Below are positions 57,193 to 64,000 of a stretch of 64,000 bases of DNA, in pieces. Each line of letters starts with the position of its first letter. Positions within the stretch are counted from its first letter, which is position 1. The notes below the pieces were generated by a model. It saw only the letters and a program-made list of their open reading frames with translations, was not told the DNA's origin and searched no databases. The translations under genes were made by a program, and so were the position numbers. Source of the stretch: Marinomonas hwangdonensis (GTDB lineage: Bacteria > Pseudomonadota > Gammaproteobacteria > Pseudomonadales > Marinomonadaceae); the NCBI RefSeq assembly GCF_003721245.1, contig NZ_RIZG01000005.1:62001-126000 (forward strand), given 5' to 3'.

Positions 57193-57960
57193 TTATGAGT
57201 TCTTCATTTGCGCCAAATGCGCCTTACACTGTCCCAACATATTGGCGAGATCGTTTGCAATCGACACAAAACTAAAGCCTATTTCTAACGCCCACTTCGC
57301 ATCGTCAGGGGTTGGCATCACGGTTCCTACGGGTATTCCAGCTTGGTTACAGGCGGTCACACAAGCCACAATTTTGGCACGCACATCAGGATGATTTACT
57401 TGACCAGGCAAGCCCATTGTCATCGACAAATCACCTGGGCCGATAAATACCGCACTGACGCCATCAAGTTGGCCGATTTCCACCGCCAACTCTAACGCTT
57501 CAACGGTTTCCAATTGGGGAATCAAACACACTTGCTCATTGGCCGCCGCAGGGTAATCTTCACGCGTGGTATAACGGGCCGCACGATGCATTTTGGCAAA
57601 GCCACGTTTGCCCAATGGCGGATACATGCTGGCCTGAACAATGGCTTTCGCCTCTTCCACCGATTCCACAAATGGGAAATACAAGGTCATACCGCCTTGA
57701 TCTAATACCTGTTTAATGGCAATTGGATCATGGCTGGGCATACGAACCACGGCGGCTGTTGGTGTTTGCTCAATCGCACGTAAAATGGGCGTCGTGTCAT
57801 GTACACTGGCAGGGCTGTGCTCTAAATCCACCACCAAATAGTCATAGTTCAAAAACGCCATCGCTTCAGCAACGGTCGGGCTACCAGACAAAGTCCAACC
57901 ACCAACCAACTTCTGACCGTCCAGTAAACACTGTTTAAATGGGTTAATCGTCTTGCTCAT
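57193..57960 (-). CDS. HpcH/HpaI family class II aldolase
   Basis: A 255-residue metal-dependent pyruvate aldolase, like RhmA, GarL or HpaI, which split 2-keto-3-deoxy acids to pyruvate and an aldehyde. Blocks: LVVDLEHSPASVHD, VVRMPSHDPIAIKQVLDQGG, MTLYFPFVESVEEA, LIPQLETVEALE, FIGPGDLSMTMGLPGQ. Its ATG directly abuts the dehydratase stop (no gap) and a GGAG sits 9 nt upstream inside that gene, so the two are coupled. It should cleave the keto-deoxy acid made by the dehydratase. Confidence 0.92.
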   Translation of the reverse strand: MSKTINPFKQCLLDGQKLVGGWTLSGSPTVAEAMAFLNYDYLVVDLEHSPASVHDTTPILRAIEQTPTAAVVRMPSHDPIAIKQVLDQGGMTLYFPFVESVEEAKAIVQASMYPPLGKRGFAKMHRAARYTTREDYPAAANEQVCLIPQLETVEALELAVEIGQLDGVSAVFIGPGDLSMTMGLPGQVNHPDVRAKIVACVTACNQAGIPVGTVMPTPDDAKWALEIGFSFVSIANDLANMLGQCKAHLAQMKNS

Positions 57961-59682
57961 TTAGAATATCTCCGGTTCATCGATGACAGCGTCACCTTGT
58001 AAAAAGTCAAAATCGCACCCTTCATTGGCTTGGGTGACATGAGTTGAAAACATAGCGCCATAACCACGGGCAAACTTTGGCGGTGGCGGTGCCCAAGCCG
58101 CTTTTCGTGCGGCCATTTCTTCGTCGCTGATCTCTAAATTCAGCGTGCGTTTTTCTACGTCCAAGGCGATCCAGTCACCGGTTTGAACAAAGGCTAACGG
58201 CCCGCCAACATAAGATTCCGGCGCAACGTGTAAGATACAGGTGCCATAATGAGTGCCGCTCATGCGAGCATCCGAAATACGCACCATGTCGCGCACACCT
58301 TTCTGTAAAAGCTTCTTCGGAATCGGCAAACCGCCCCACTCAGGCATGCCCGGACCACCAATTGGCCCCGCATTTTTCAGCACTAAAACGGTGTTTTCAT
58401 CCACATCCAGATCCGGATCGTCGATCTGCGCATTCATTTGCGCGTGATTTTCAAATACCAAGGCTTTACCGCGATGATTCAATAAATGCGGGGACGCTGC
58501 AGAGGGTTTACACACCGCCCCATCTGGACAAAGGTTTCCAGTGATCACGCCAATGGTGCCGCGGTCATTGACTGGGTTATCTAGAGAACGAATCACGTCT
58601 TCGTTGTAAATTTCTACGCCTTCCAAGTTCTCACCCAAGGTGCGACCATTTACATTGTCTTGATCCAAGTGAAGAAAGTCTTTTAGGCGCGTCAATAACG
58701 CTGGTAAACCACCCGCGTAGAACAGATCTTCCATTAGGTATTCGCCCGCTGGCATTAGGTTGGCGATGACAGGCACTTTACGCGCCCATTCATCAAACAA
58801 CGACATAGGCAAATCGATGCCCGCACGCCCAGCCATAGCGATCAAATGGATAATACCGTTGGTGGAACCACCCAGCGCAACATAGGTCACAATGGCGTTT
58901 TCAAAAGCTTCTTTGGTGGCGAGAGATTTAGGTGTCAGGTCTTCAAACACCATTTTGGTAATGCGTTCGCCCGCAAGAGAGCAAAGACGTTGGTGAGCCG
59001 AATCGGCCGCCGGAATGGTCGCAGAACCGGGTAAACAAAAGCCCAAGACTTCCGCCATAGAGGTTAACGAAGACGCGGTTCCCATGGTGTTGCAGGTACC
59101 CACCGAGCGCGTCATTTTGGCTTCCAATTCAAGCCAGTCTTCATCACTCAAATTACCGGCACGCTTTTCATCCCAATATTTTCGGGTATGAGTGCCCGTA
59201 CCAATTTTTTCGCCTTTGAAATTACCGTTTAGGCTCGCACCTGCTGGAATATAAATAGCAGGAATATTCATACTGATGGCGCCCATTAATAGGCCCGGTG
59301 TGGTTTTGTCACAACCGCCCATTAAAATCGCGCCATCAATCGGATGACTGCGCAACAGCTCTTCGGTTTCCATCGCAAGGAAATTTCGGTACATCATGGT
59401 GGTTGGCTTCACCATCACTTCGCCAAGTGACATGGCGGGCATTTCCAATGGATAACCACCAGCGCGAATGATGCCCTCTTTGACAAACTGGGCACGCTCT
59501 CTAAGGTGAGTATGACATGTACTGATGTCACTCCACGTATTAATGATGCCTATCACTGGGCGGTTCATGAAATCGCTGCGCTTGTAGCCCGTTTGTTGCG
59601 TGCGTTGTCGATGCGCAAACGCTCGCATATTGTCAGGAGCAAACCAACGCTGACTGCGCAGGTCTTCGATACGTTTTGCCAT
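57961..59682 (-). CDS. IlvD/Edd family sugar-acid dehydratase
   Basis: A 573-residue iron-sulfur dehydratase nearest in style to L-arabinonate/D-xylonate-type dehydratases. Cluster cysteines: SDISTCHTHLRERAQ, MGGCDKTTPGLLM, VGTCNTMGTASSLTSMAEVL; later GNLCPDGAV and DARMSGTHYGT. It removes water from an aldonate to a 2-keto-3-deoxy acid. ATG 59682 has AGGA 8 nt upstream. First gene of the operon dehydratase-aldolase-dctQ-dctM(-TSUP). The aldonate cannot be named from sequence. Confidence 0.92.
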   Translation of the reverse strand: MAKRIEDLRSQRWFAPDNMRAFAHRQRTQQTGYKRSDFMNRPVIGIINTWSDISTCHTHLRERAQFVKEGIIRAGGYPLEMPAMSLGEVMVKPTTMMYRNFLAMETEELLRSHPIDGAILMGGCDKTTPGLLMGAISMNIPAIYIPAGASLNGNFKGEKIGTGTHTRKYWDEKRAGNLSDEDWLELEAKMTRSVGTCNTMGTASSLTSMAEVLGFCLPGSATIPAADSAHQRLCSLAGERITKMVFEDLTPKSLATKEAFENAIVTYVALGGSTNGIIHLIAMAGRAGIDLPMSLFDEWARKVPVIANLMPAGEYLMEDLFYAGGLPALLTRLKDFLHLDQDNVNGRTLGENLEGVEIYNEDVIRSLDNPVNDRGTIGVITGNLCPDGAVCKPSAASPHLLNHRGKALVFENHAQMNAQIDDPDLDVDENTVLVLKNAGPIGGPGMPEWGGLPIPKKLLQKGVRDMVRISDARMSGTHYGTCILHVAPESYVGGPLAFVQTGDWIALDVEKRTLNLEISDEEMAARKAAWAPPPPKFARGYGAMFSTHVTQANEGCDFDFLQGDAVIDEPEIF

Positions 59683-59774
59683 GATGTGGTCCTGTTTTTT
59701 CACTGTTTATTTTTATCATTTGCCGTATTAAGGATCGTGGCTTGTTTACGGCTTCTTAAAACTTGTGATATAAC

Positions 59775-59786
59775 TCTTATATAAGA
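59775..59786. promoter_or_regulatory. Shared operator, copy 2 (dehydratase / aldehyde dehydrogenase gap)
   Basis: TCTTATATAAGA followed by CATAA and preceded by ACTTGT at similar distance, as at 53639. It lies in the 194-bp divergent gap and could control both operons. Confidence 0.7.
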
Positions 59787-59876
59787 CATAAGAGAAGTCA
59801 AGAACTATCCCCTTACTGATTAAAAATAGTCTCTTGAAATAACGACCTAAAACAAAAACCAACTAGAGGTACCGCA

Positions 59877-61337
59877 ATGCTTGAACTAAAGAACACAGCA
59901 CTCCTGCAAACAAAATGTTTAATCAATGGAGAGTGGGTCGAATCTTCAGAAGGCAACACGCTAGATGTATTCAATCCAGCAACAGGTGAATTAGTCGCAA
60001 CCGTTGCAAGCGTTGGTCCTGCTGAAACACAACAAGCGATTGCCGCTGCTGAAGCCGCGCAAAAAACATGGAAAAAGAAAACCGCCAAAGAACGCGCTGC
60101 ATTATTACGCCGCTGGCATGACCTATTAATGGCAAACCAAGAAGACCTTGCAAAGCTAATGACCGCTGAACAAGGCAAGCCATTAGCCGAATCTCGTGGC
60201 GAGATCGGCTACGCGGCGTCGTTTATTGAATGGTTCGCAGAAGAAGGCAAACGCATTTATGGCGATATGATTCCAACCTACGCGCCAGATCGTCGTATTC
60301 TAGTCATGAAAGAACCCGTTGGTGTGTGTGCCGCTATTACACCTTGGAACTTCCCCGCGGCCATGATCACTCGTAAAGCTGGCCCAGCCCTTGCTGCGGG
60401 CTGTACCATGATCATCAAGCCAGCTTCCGAAACGCCATTAAGCGCCTTAGCCATGGGCGTTCTTGCCATCGAGGCCGGCATCCCAGCAGGCGTGATTAAT
60501 ATCGTGGTGGGTAAAGCGAGCCAAATCGCCAAAACGCTAACGGACTCATCCGTTGTTCGTAAGCTCACGTTCACAGGTTCTACGCCTATTGGCAAATTGC
60601 TGATGAAAGACTGCGCCGACACCATGAAAAAAGTCTCTCTTGAACTGGGTGGCAACGCGCCTTTTGTTGTGTTTGATGATGCCGACATCGACGAAGCCGT
60701 TAAAGGTGCCATGATGTCAAAATACCGCAATGCCGGACAAACTTGTGTTTGTGCCAACCGTATTTATGTTCAAGCTGGCGTATACGATACCTTTGTTGGG
60801 AAATTCGCGGCGCAAGTAGCCGCCATGAAAATCGGCCACGGAACTGAGGATGGCGTTGAACAAGGCCCACTGATTAACCGCGCCGCGGTCGATAAAGTCG
60901 ACGAGCATGTACAAGATGCTATTAGCAAAGGCGGCAAAATTGTCACCGGTGGTAAACGTCATGAACTGGGCGACAATTTCTATCTCCCAACGGTTATTGC
61001 CAATGCTACGCAAGACATGCTGTTTGCCAAAGAAGAAACCTTCGGGCCTTTAGCGCCAGTCTTCAAGTTTGAAACAGAAGACGATGTGATCGCGATGGCG
61101 AACGACACAGAATACGGTCTAGCGTCTTATTTCTACTCTCGAGATATTGGTCGTATTTTCCGTGTCGCAGAAGCGTTAGAGACAGGTTTGGTTGGTGTTA
61201 ACGCTGGCGTCATCGCCACAGAAGTGGCGCCATTTGGTGGTTACAAAGAATCCGGCTTGGGTCGTGAAGGGTCTAAATACGGTATTGATGACTACATCAA
61301 CACCAAGTACGTTTGCCTAGCAGGTTTGGATAAGTAA
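59877..61337 (+). CDS. NAD(P)-dependent aldehyde dehydrogenase, succinate-semialdehyde type
   Basis: A 486-residue ALDH of the GabD-like group. Blocks: AAITPWNFPAAMITRKAGPA, FTGSTPIGKLLMKDCA, KVSLELGGNAPFVVFDDADI, and catalytic cysteine in NAGQTCVCANRIYV. Related enzymes oxidise succinate semialdehyde, 2-oxoglutarate semialdehyde or glycolaldehyde. Divergent from the dehydratase-aldolase operon across the shared operator, it probably oxidises the aldehyde released by the aldolase. Confidence 0.92.
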   Translation: MLELKNTALLQTKCLINGEWVESSEGNTLDVFNPATGELVATVASVGPAETQQAIAAAEAAQKTWKKKTAKERAALLRRWHDLLMANQEDLAKLMTAEQGKPLAESRGEIGYAASFIEWFAEEGKRIYGDMIPTYAPDRRILVMKEPVGVCAAITPWNFPAAMITRKAGPALAAGCTMIIKPASETPLSALAMGVLAIEAGIPAGVINIVVGKASQIAKTLTDSSVVRKLTFTGSTPIGKLLMKDCADTMKKVSLELGGNAPFVVFDDADIDEAVKGAMMSKYRNAGQTCVCANRIYVQAGVYDTFVGKFAAQVAAMKIGHGTEDGVEQGPLINRAAVDKVDEHVQDAISKGGKIVTGGKRHELGDNFYLPTVIANATQDMLFAKEETFGPLAPVFKFETEDDVIAMANDTEYGLASYFYSRDIGRIFRVAEALETGLVGVNAGVIATEVAPFGGYKESGLGREGSKYGIDDYINTKYVCLAGLDK

Positions 61338-61360
61338 CGGATAACTCAAAACCCTATGCA

Positions 61361-61397
61361 AGGTATGCCCATTCAGATATGGGCATACCTATCTTTT
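61361..61397 (+). terminator. Hairpin between aldehyde dehydrogenase and SDR genes
   Basis: AGGTATGCCCA/TGGGCATACCT, 11-bp stem with an eight-base loop, then ATCTTTTG. It ends about 7 nt before the ribosome site of the next gene, so it may terminate, attenuate or protect mRNA ends. Confidence 0.6.
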
Positions 61398-61416
61398 GTC
61401 GACCGGAGAAACATAC

Positions 61417-62181
61417 ATGCCAACATTAACCAACCAATACCCTTCCTTAAAAGACAAGGTCGTTTTTATTACAGGCGGTGGCTCAGGGATTGGTGAATAC
61501 CTTGTTCATCACTTTATGGAGCAAGGCGCACGTGTTGCCTATATCGATATTGATGACACTAGTTCTAAGACGTTAAACCAAAAACTGAACGATGAGTTCA
61601 AAGTAACCCCTTGGTTTAGAAAAGTCGACGTGCGTGATATTTACGCATTGCAATCCGCCATCGACGACGCAGCCAAAGAACTCGGCCGCTTAGACGTCTT
61701 GATCAATAACGCTGGCAAAGACGATCGTCACAAAATAGAAGATGTCACCCCCGAATACTGGGATAACTGCCTAAACATCAACATGCGCCCGCATTTCTTT
61801 GGCATGCAAGCCGCCGCTAAATGGATGAAAGAAGGCGCCAGTATTATCAATATGGGCTCCATCAGTTGGATGCGTGGCCGTGCTGGGATGGTGGGTTATA
61901 CCACATCAAAAGGGGCGATTCACACTATGACGCGCACCATGGCACGAGAGCTGGGTCCACGCGGTATTCGTGTTAACTCGATTGTTCCAGGGGCGGTGGT
62001 GACAGAACGTCAAAAAGCACTCTGGTTAACCCCTGAATTGGATCAAGAGTTTATCGATGTGCAGTCACTTAAATTCCGCATTCAACCAGACGATATTGTC
62101 GCCATGGCGTTGTTCCTAGCTTCTCAGGACAGCCGCGCCTGTGCAGGACAAAACTTTATCGTTGATGCTGGGATTGTCTAG
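61417..62181 (+). CDS. SDR family oxidoreductase, probable sugar dehydrogenase
   Basis: A 254-residue classical SDR. Cofactor motif ITGGGSGIGEYL, YIDIDD marks NAD preference, NNAGKD, catalytic SISWMRGRAGMVGYTTSK (Ser-Tyr-Lys). PGAVVTERQ in the C-terminal half. GGAG lies 9 nt before ATG 61417; an in-frame TTG at 61396 would be before that site. It follows the aldehyde dehydrogenase and likely oxidises the sugar (to lactone) or an intermediate of the same pathway. Confidence 0.9.
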   Translation: MPTLTNQYPSLKDKVVFITGGGSGIGEYLVHHFMEQGARVAYIDIDDTSSKTLNQKLNDEFKVTPWFRKVDVRDIYALQSAIDDAAKELGRLDVLINNAGKDDRHKIEDVTPEYWDNCLNINMRPHFFGMQAAAKWMKEGASIINMGSISWMRGRAGMVGYTTSKGAIHTMTRTMARELGPRGIRVNSIVPGAVVTERQKALWLTPELDQEFIDVQSLKFRIQPDDIVAMALFLASQDSRACAGQNFIVDAGIV

Positions 62182-62212
62182 CAAACAGGTGATTTCCCCG
62201 ATCCCCCAAAGC

Positions 62213-62249
62213 AGCGGCACGTAAATCATTATGAGCCGCTTTTCTTTTC
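62213..62249 (+). terminator. Probable terminator after the SDR gene
   Basis: AGCGGC...GCCGCT with a 16-base loop followed by TTTCTTTTC. Moderate stem. Confidence 0.5.
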
Positions 62250-62395
62250 TATTATTTAAAACCCTGTCTAGATACCTCATAAATCGCTTAGATTCTGTAA
62301 ACAAAAAGCATCTGCCTTGTTTTCTCTCGTCAAACGCTTTTAATTTCCGACACTGCCCATAAGAATAGTCAGTATTAAACATCGAGGACATAGCC

Positions 62396-63052
62396 ATGAA
62401 AGAACCATTGGATATTCAATTCATCTCTGACGTCATGTGCCCTTGGTGCGTGGTCGGTTTGGGAAACCTTAACCAAGCATTAGAACAGCTGAATGACACA
62501 GTCAATGCGACCGTGACCTTTCAGCCGTTTGAGCTCAATCCAAACATGCCAGCAGAAGGTCAAAACCTCACCGAACACATCACTGAAAAATACGGCATCA
62601 GTAAAGCGCAGTCAGAACAAAATCGCGCCATGATTCAAGCACGCGGCAAAGAGCTCGACTTCGATTTTAACTTCACAGACGAAAGCCGCATACGCAATTC
62701 GTTCGATGCCCATCGTTTACTTCATTGGGCAGGCTTAGAGGGCAAGCAAGCTGAGTTAAAAGCGGCTTTGTTTAAAGCACACTTCAGTCACAATCAAAAC
62801 ATCAACGATTACAGCACCCTAGCGCACCTTGCGGCCAGTGTGAACCTAGACCCCGCCGCCGCAAAAGGCATCTTGGAAAATGGACATTTTGCCGAGGAAG
62901 TGCGTGAGCAAGAAGCGCTGTGGCAACAGAATGGCATATCCTCAGTACCAACAGTCATTATCAACAACAAATACGCCATTTCTGGCGGACAGCCTGCCGA
63001 TGTGTTTAAAAACGCCATCGAAGAAATACTGGACGCACAAAAACAAGCTTAA
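62396..63052 (+). CDS. DsbA family oxidoreductase (FrnE/YwbO-like)
   Basis: A 218-residue cytosolic DsbA-fold protein with redox motif CPWC (residues about 15-18, SDVMCPWCVVGLGNL) and the late cis-proline loop SSVPTVIINNKYAISGGQP. No signal peptide, which fits the FrnE branch rather than periplasmic DsbA. FrnE proteins act in oxidative stress or disulfide exchange. Followed by a strong terminator. Confidence 0.9.
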   Translation: MKEPLDIQFISDVMCPWCVVGLGNLNQALEQLNDTVNATVTFQPFELNPNMPAEGQNLTEHITEKYGISKAQSEQNRAMIQARGKELDFDFNFTDESRIRNSFDAHRLLHWAGLEGKQAELKAALFKAHFSHNQNINDYSTLAHLAASVNLDPAAAKGILENGHFAEEVREQEALWQQNGISSVPTVIINNKYAISGGQPADVFKNAIEEILDAQKQA

Positions 63053-63056
63053 CAGC

Positions 63057-63089
63057 AAAAAGCCCCATGTCGACGACATGGGGCTTTTT
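63057..63089. terminator. Bidirectional terminator
   Basis: AAAAAGCCCCATGTC-gac-GACATGGGGCTTTTT; fits both converging genes. Confidence 0.92.
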
Positions 63090-63193
63090 GATTCACACTC
63101 ACTAAACGTATAAAACCACCTAATAATATCCATATCAAAGTAGACATGCTGAGCCTTCCTAAAGGCGGTGGTTGTTAAGGCTTAAACAGAATT

Positions 63194-64000
63194 TTACTGT
63201 GGCAATTTTTCCATCACAAAACGCTTAAAAAGCGCCTTAATCAGCATGGCATCAAGCTCAATATTAAATTCCACGCCAAGTATATGACCAAGCGATTCAG
63301 GGCTTTCGATGAGACATACCCGCTCGCCTTGACGGTCTCTGGTGGTCAAATGCGCATTCACCAAGGTGACCATCTGGTGTTCCTTTTTCAACGTCACCAT
63401 AAGATGCTTTAAAAACACTGCATTAGGGTGTTTATGGGAGTAAAAATGCCCTAATTCACAATCGGCATCGGTATAAACCGCACTGTCAAAGCGATACAGG
63501 GTAAAAAAACCATCGTCTTTTAAAACCTGTAAATCGTACTCGTCCTTATCGGTCGCTAGAATACGATATCGATCTAAACCCGCTGTTTGTTCTGTGTTTA
63601 TCACTAACGCTATGGGCGTTATGGGCCCATTACCGCCAAAGCCGGTATCTACCAAATAACGCACACTATCTAGGGTTAACACAGTCACCCTATGGGTTCT
63701 GCCGACGTCTCTATCGAGATGATTATTCAGCACCCGAGCCAATTTAAGCTCTACCTCATAGCCCAAAGCGTGTAACAGCTCAAACGTCAGCTTGTTATGC
63801 TCAAAACAATAGCCACCCAAACCGCGCGTGACGATTTTGTCACTGATCTCGTCAAGATCCAACGAAATCCCCTCACCCAACACCACGGCTAAATTATTAA
63901 AGCTATACCGAGCCACATGTGCCGACTGCAGCTGACGCACAAACGCCATATTCAATACATCGGGGACCGTTAAACCGAGATCAGATAGATAGTTCTGTAA
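63194..64000 (-). CDS. Arylamine N-acetyltransferase, 5' end beyond window
   Basis: NAT-family enzyme that moves acetyl from acetyl-CoA to arylamines. The triad is visible: Cys in TRGLGGYCFEHN, His in GRTHRVTV, Asp in LVDTGFGGNGP. The frame stays open from the first internal TTG/ATG to the window end and reads LQNYLSDLGLTVPDVLNMAF upstream, which matches the family's N-terminal helix (usually YLxRIGL). The true start therefore lies just past position 64000 and at most about ten residues are missing. Confidence 0.9.
   Translation of the reverse strand, partial: LQNYLSDLGLTVPDVLNMAFVRQLQSAHVARYSFNNLAVVLGEGISLDLDEISDKIVTRGLGGYCFEHNKLTFELLHALGYEVELKLARVLNNHLDRDVGRTHRVTVLTLDSVRYLVDTGFGGNGPITPIALVINTEQTAGLDRYRILATDKDEYDLQVLKDDGFFTLYRFDSAVYTDADCELGHFYSHKHPNAVFLKHLMVTLKKEHQMVTLVNAHLTTRDRQGERVCLIESPESLGHILGVEFNIELDAMLIKALFKRFVMEKLPQ

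Noticed and set aside
59706..59876. A small gene in the dehydratase/aldehyde dehydrogenase gap
   Set aside because: The open frames overlap the dehydratase start and the shared operator; no ribosome site.

Overview
The window looks like a chromosomal segment of a marine gammaproteobacterium of the Oceanospirillales type, most likely Marinomonas or a close relative. This is a judgement from the gene content and protein style (flgP/flgT, DUF5062, YfhL ferredoxin, yqgE-ruvX-pyrR-pyrB-pyrC' order, many TRAP and sugar-acid genes, about 45% GC by eye), not from a database search. There is no phage, insertion sequence or CRISPR array. About 57 protein genes and 11 tRNA genes can be supported.

Layout. 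1-3 kb: a carboxylesterase, a P-loop glycerate kinase and DNA polymerase IV, all on the minus strand. 3.3-7.1 kb: a plus-strand operon of flgP- and flgT-like flagellar genes, a ZapB-like coiled coil, a small secreted barrel-like protein, a 55-residue single-span membrane protein, and a ProQ/FinO-domain RNA-binding protein with unusual architecture. 7.1-8.4 kb: tRNA-Tyr, then eight minus-strand tRNA genes (Ser, Asn, Pro, His, Lys, Asn, Pro, Lys) holding an internal tandem duplication, beside a tandem heptamer repeat. 8.5-19 kb: polysaccharide deacetylase, threonine degradation (kbl-tdh), nudC, a choice-of-anchor I lipoprotein, glutaminase, ppnN, a glutathione transferase and a LysR regulator. 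19.2-23.7 kb: a TonB-dependent siderophore receptor behind a Fur box, a decayed copy of the glyS 3' end, a CbiZ-type adenosylcobinamide hydrolase, and a single-chain glycyl-tRNA synthetase. 24-27.5 kb: DUF3429, DCC-thioredoxin and SDR genes; a DUF1826 gene behind a near-perfect Zur box; Lrp and DUF5062 genes. 27.7-32 kb: the 2-methylcitrate cycle operon (GntR regulator, prpB, prpC, prpD) with two ATTGTCRACAAT operators. 32-45 kb: a chemoreceptor, tmcA, two tRNA-Phe genes, trmL, a K+ channel, a K+/H+ antiporter, a ferredoxin, coaD, yggT-proC-yggS and a degenerate GGDEF protein. 44.5-48.6 kb: pyrimidine genes with yqgE and ruvX. 49-62 kb: an accessory catabolic region. 62.4 kb to the end: a DsbA-like protein and an arylamine N-acetyltransferase cut by the window edge.

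How genes work together. The 52.4-62.2 kb block reads as uptake and non-phosphorylative breakdown of a sugar acid: TRAP transporter (dctP, dctQ, dctM), IlvD/Edd-type dehydratase, HpcH/HpaI aldolase, aldehyde dehydrogenase and SDR dehydrogenase. A GntR/UTRA regulator lies inside it. The same palindrome, TCTTATATAAGA with matching flanks, occurs upstream of dctP/GntR and upstream of dehydratase/aldehyde dehydrogenase, so one regulator probably controls the whole set. Metal control appears twice (Fur box at 19.17 kb, Zur box at 26.57 kb).

The items I find most unusual are: the displaced, decayed glyS tail flanking the cbiZ-type gene, which looks like the scar of a gene insertion into the glyS 3' end; the shared operator of the sugar-acid regulon; the Zur-box/DUF1826 pair; the atypical FinO-domain protein in a flagellar-type operon; and a K+/H+ antiporter gene without a visible canonical start codon.
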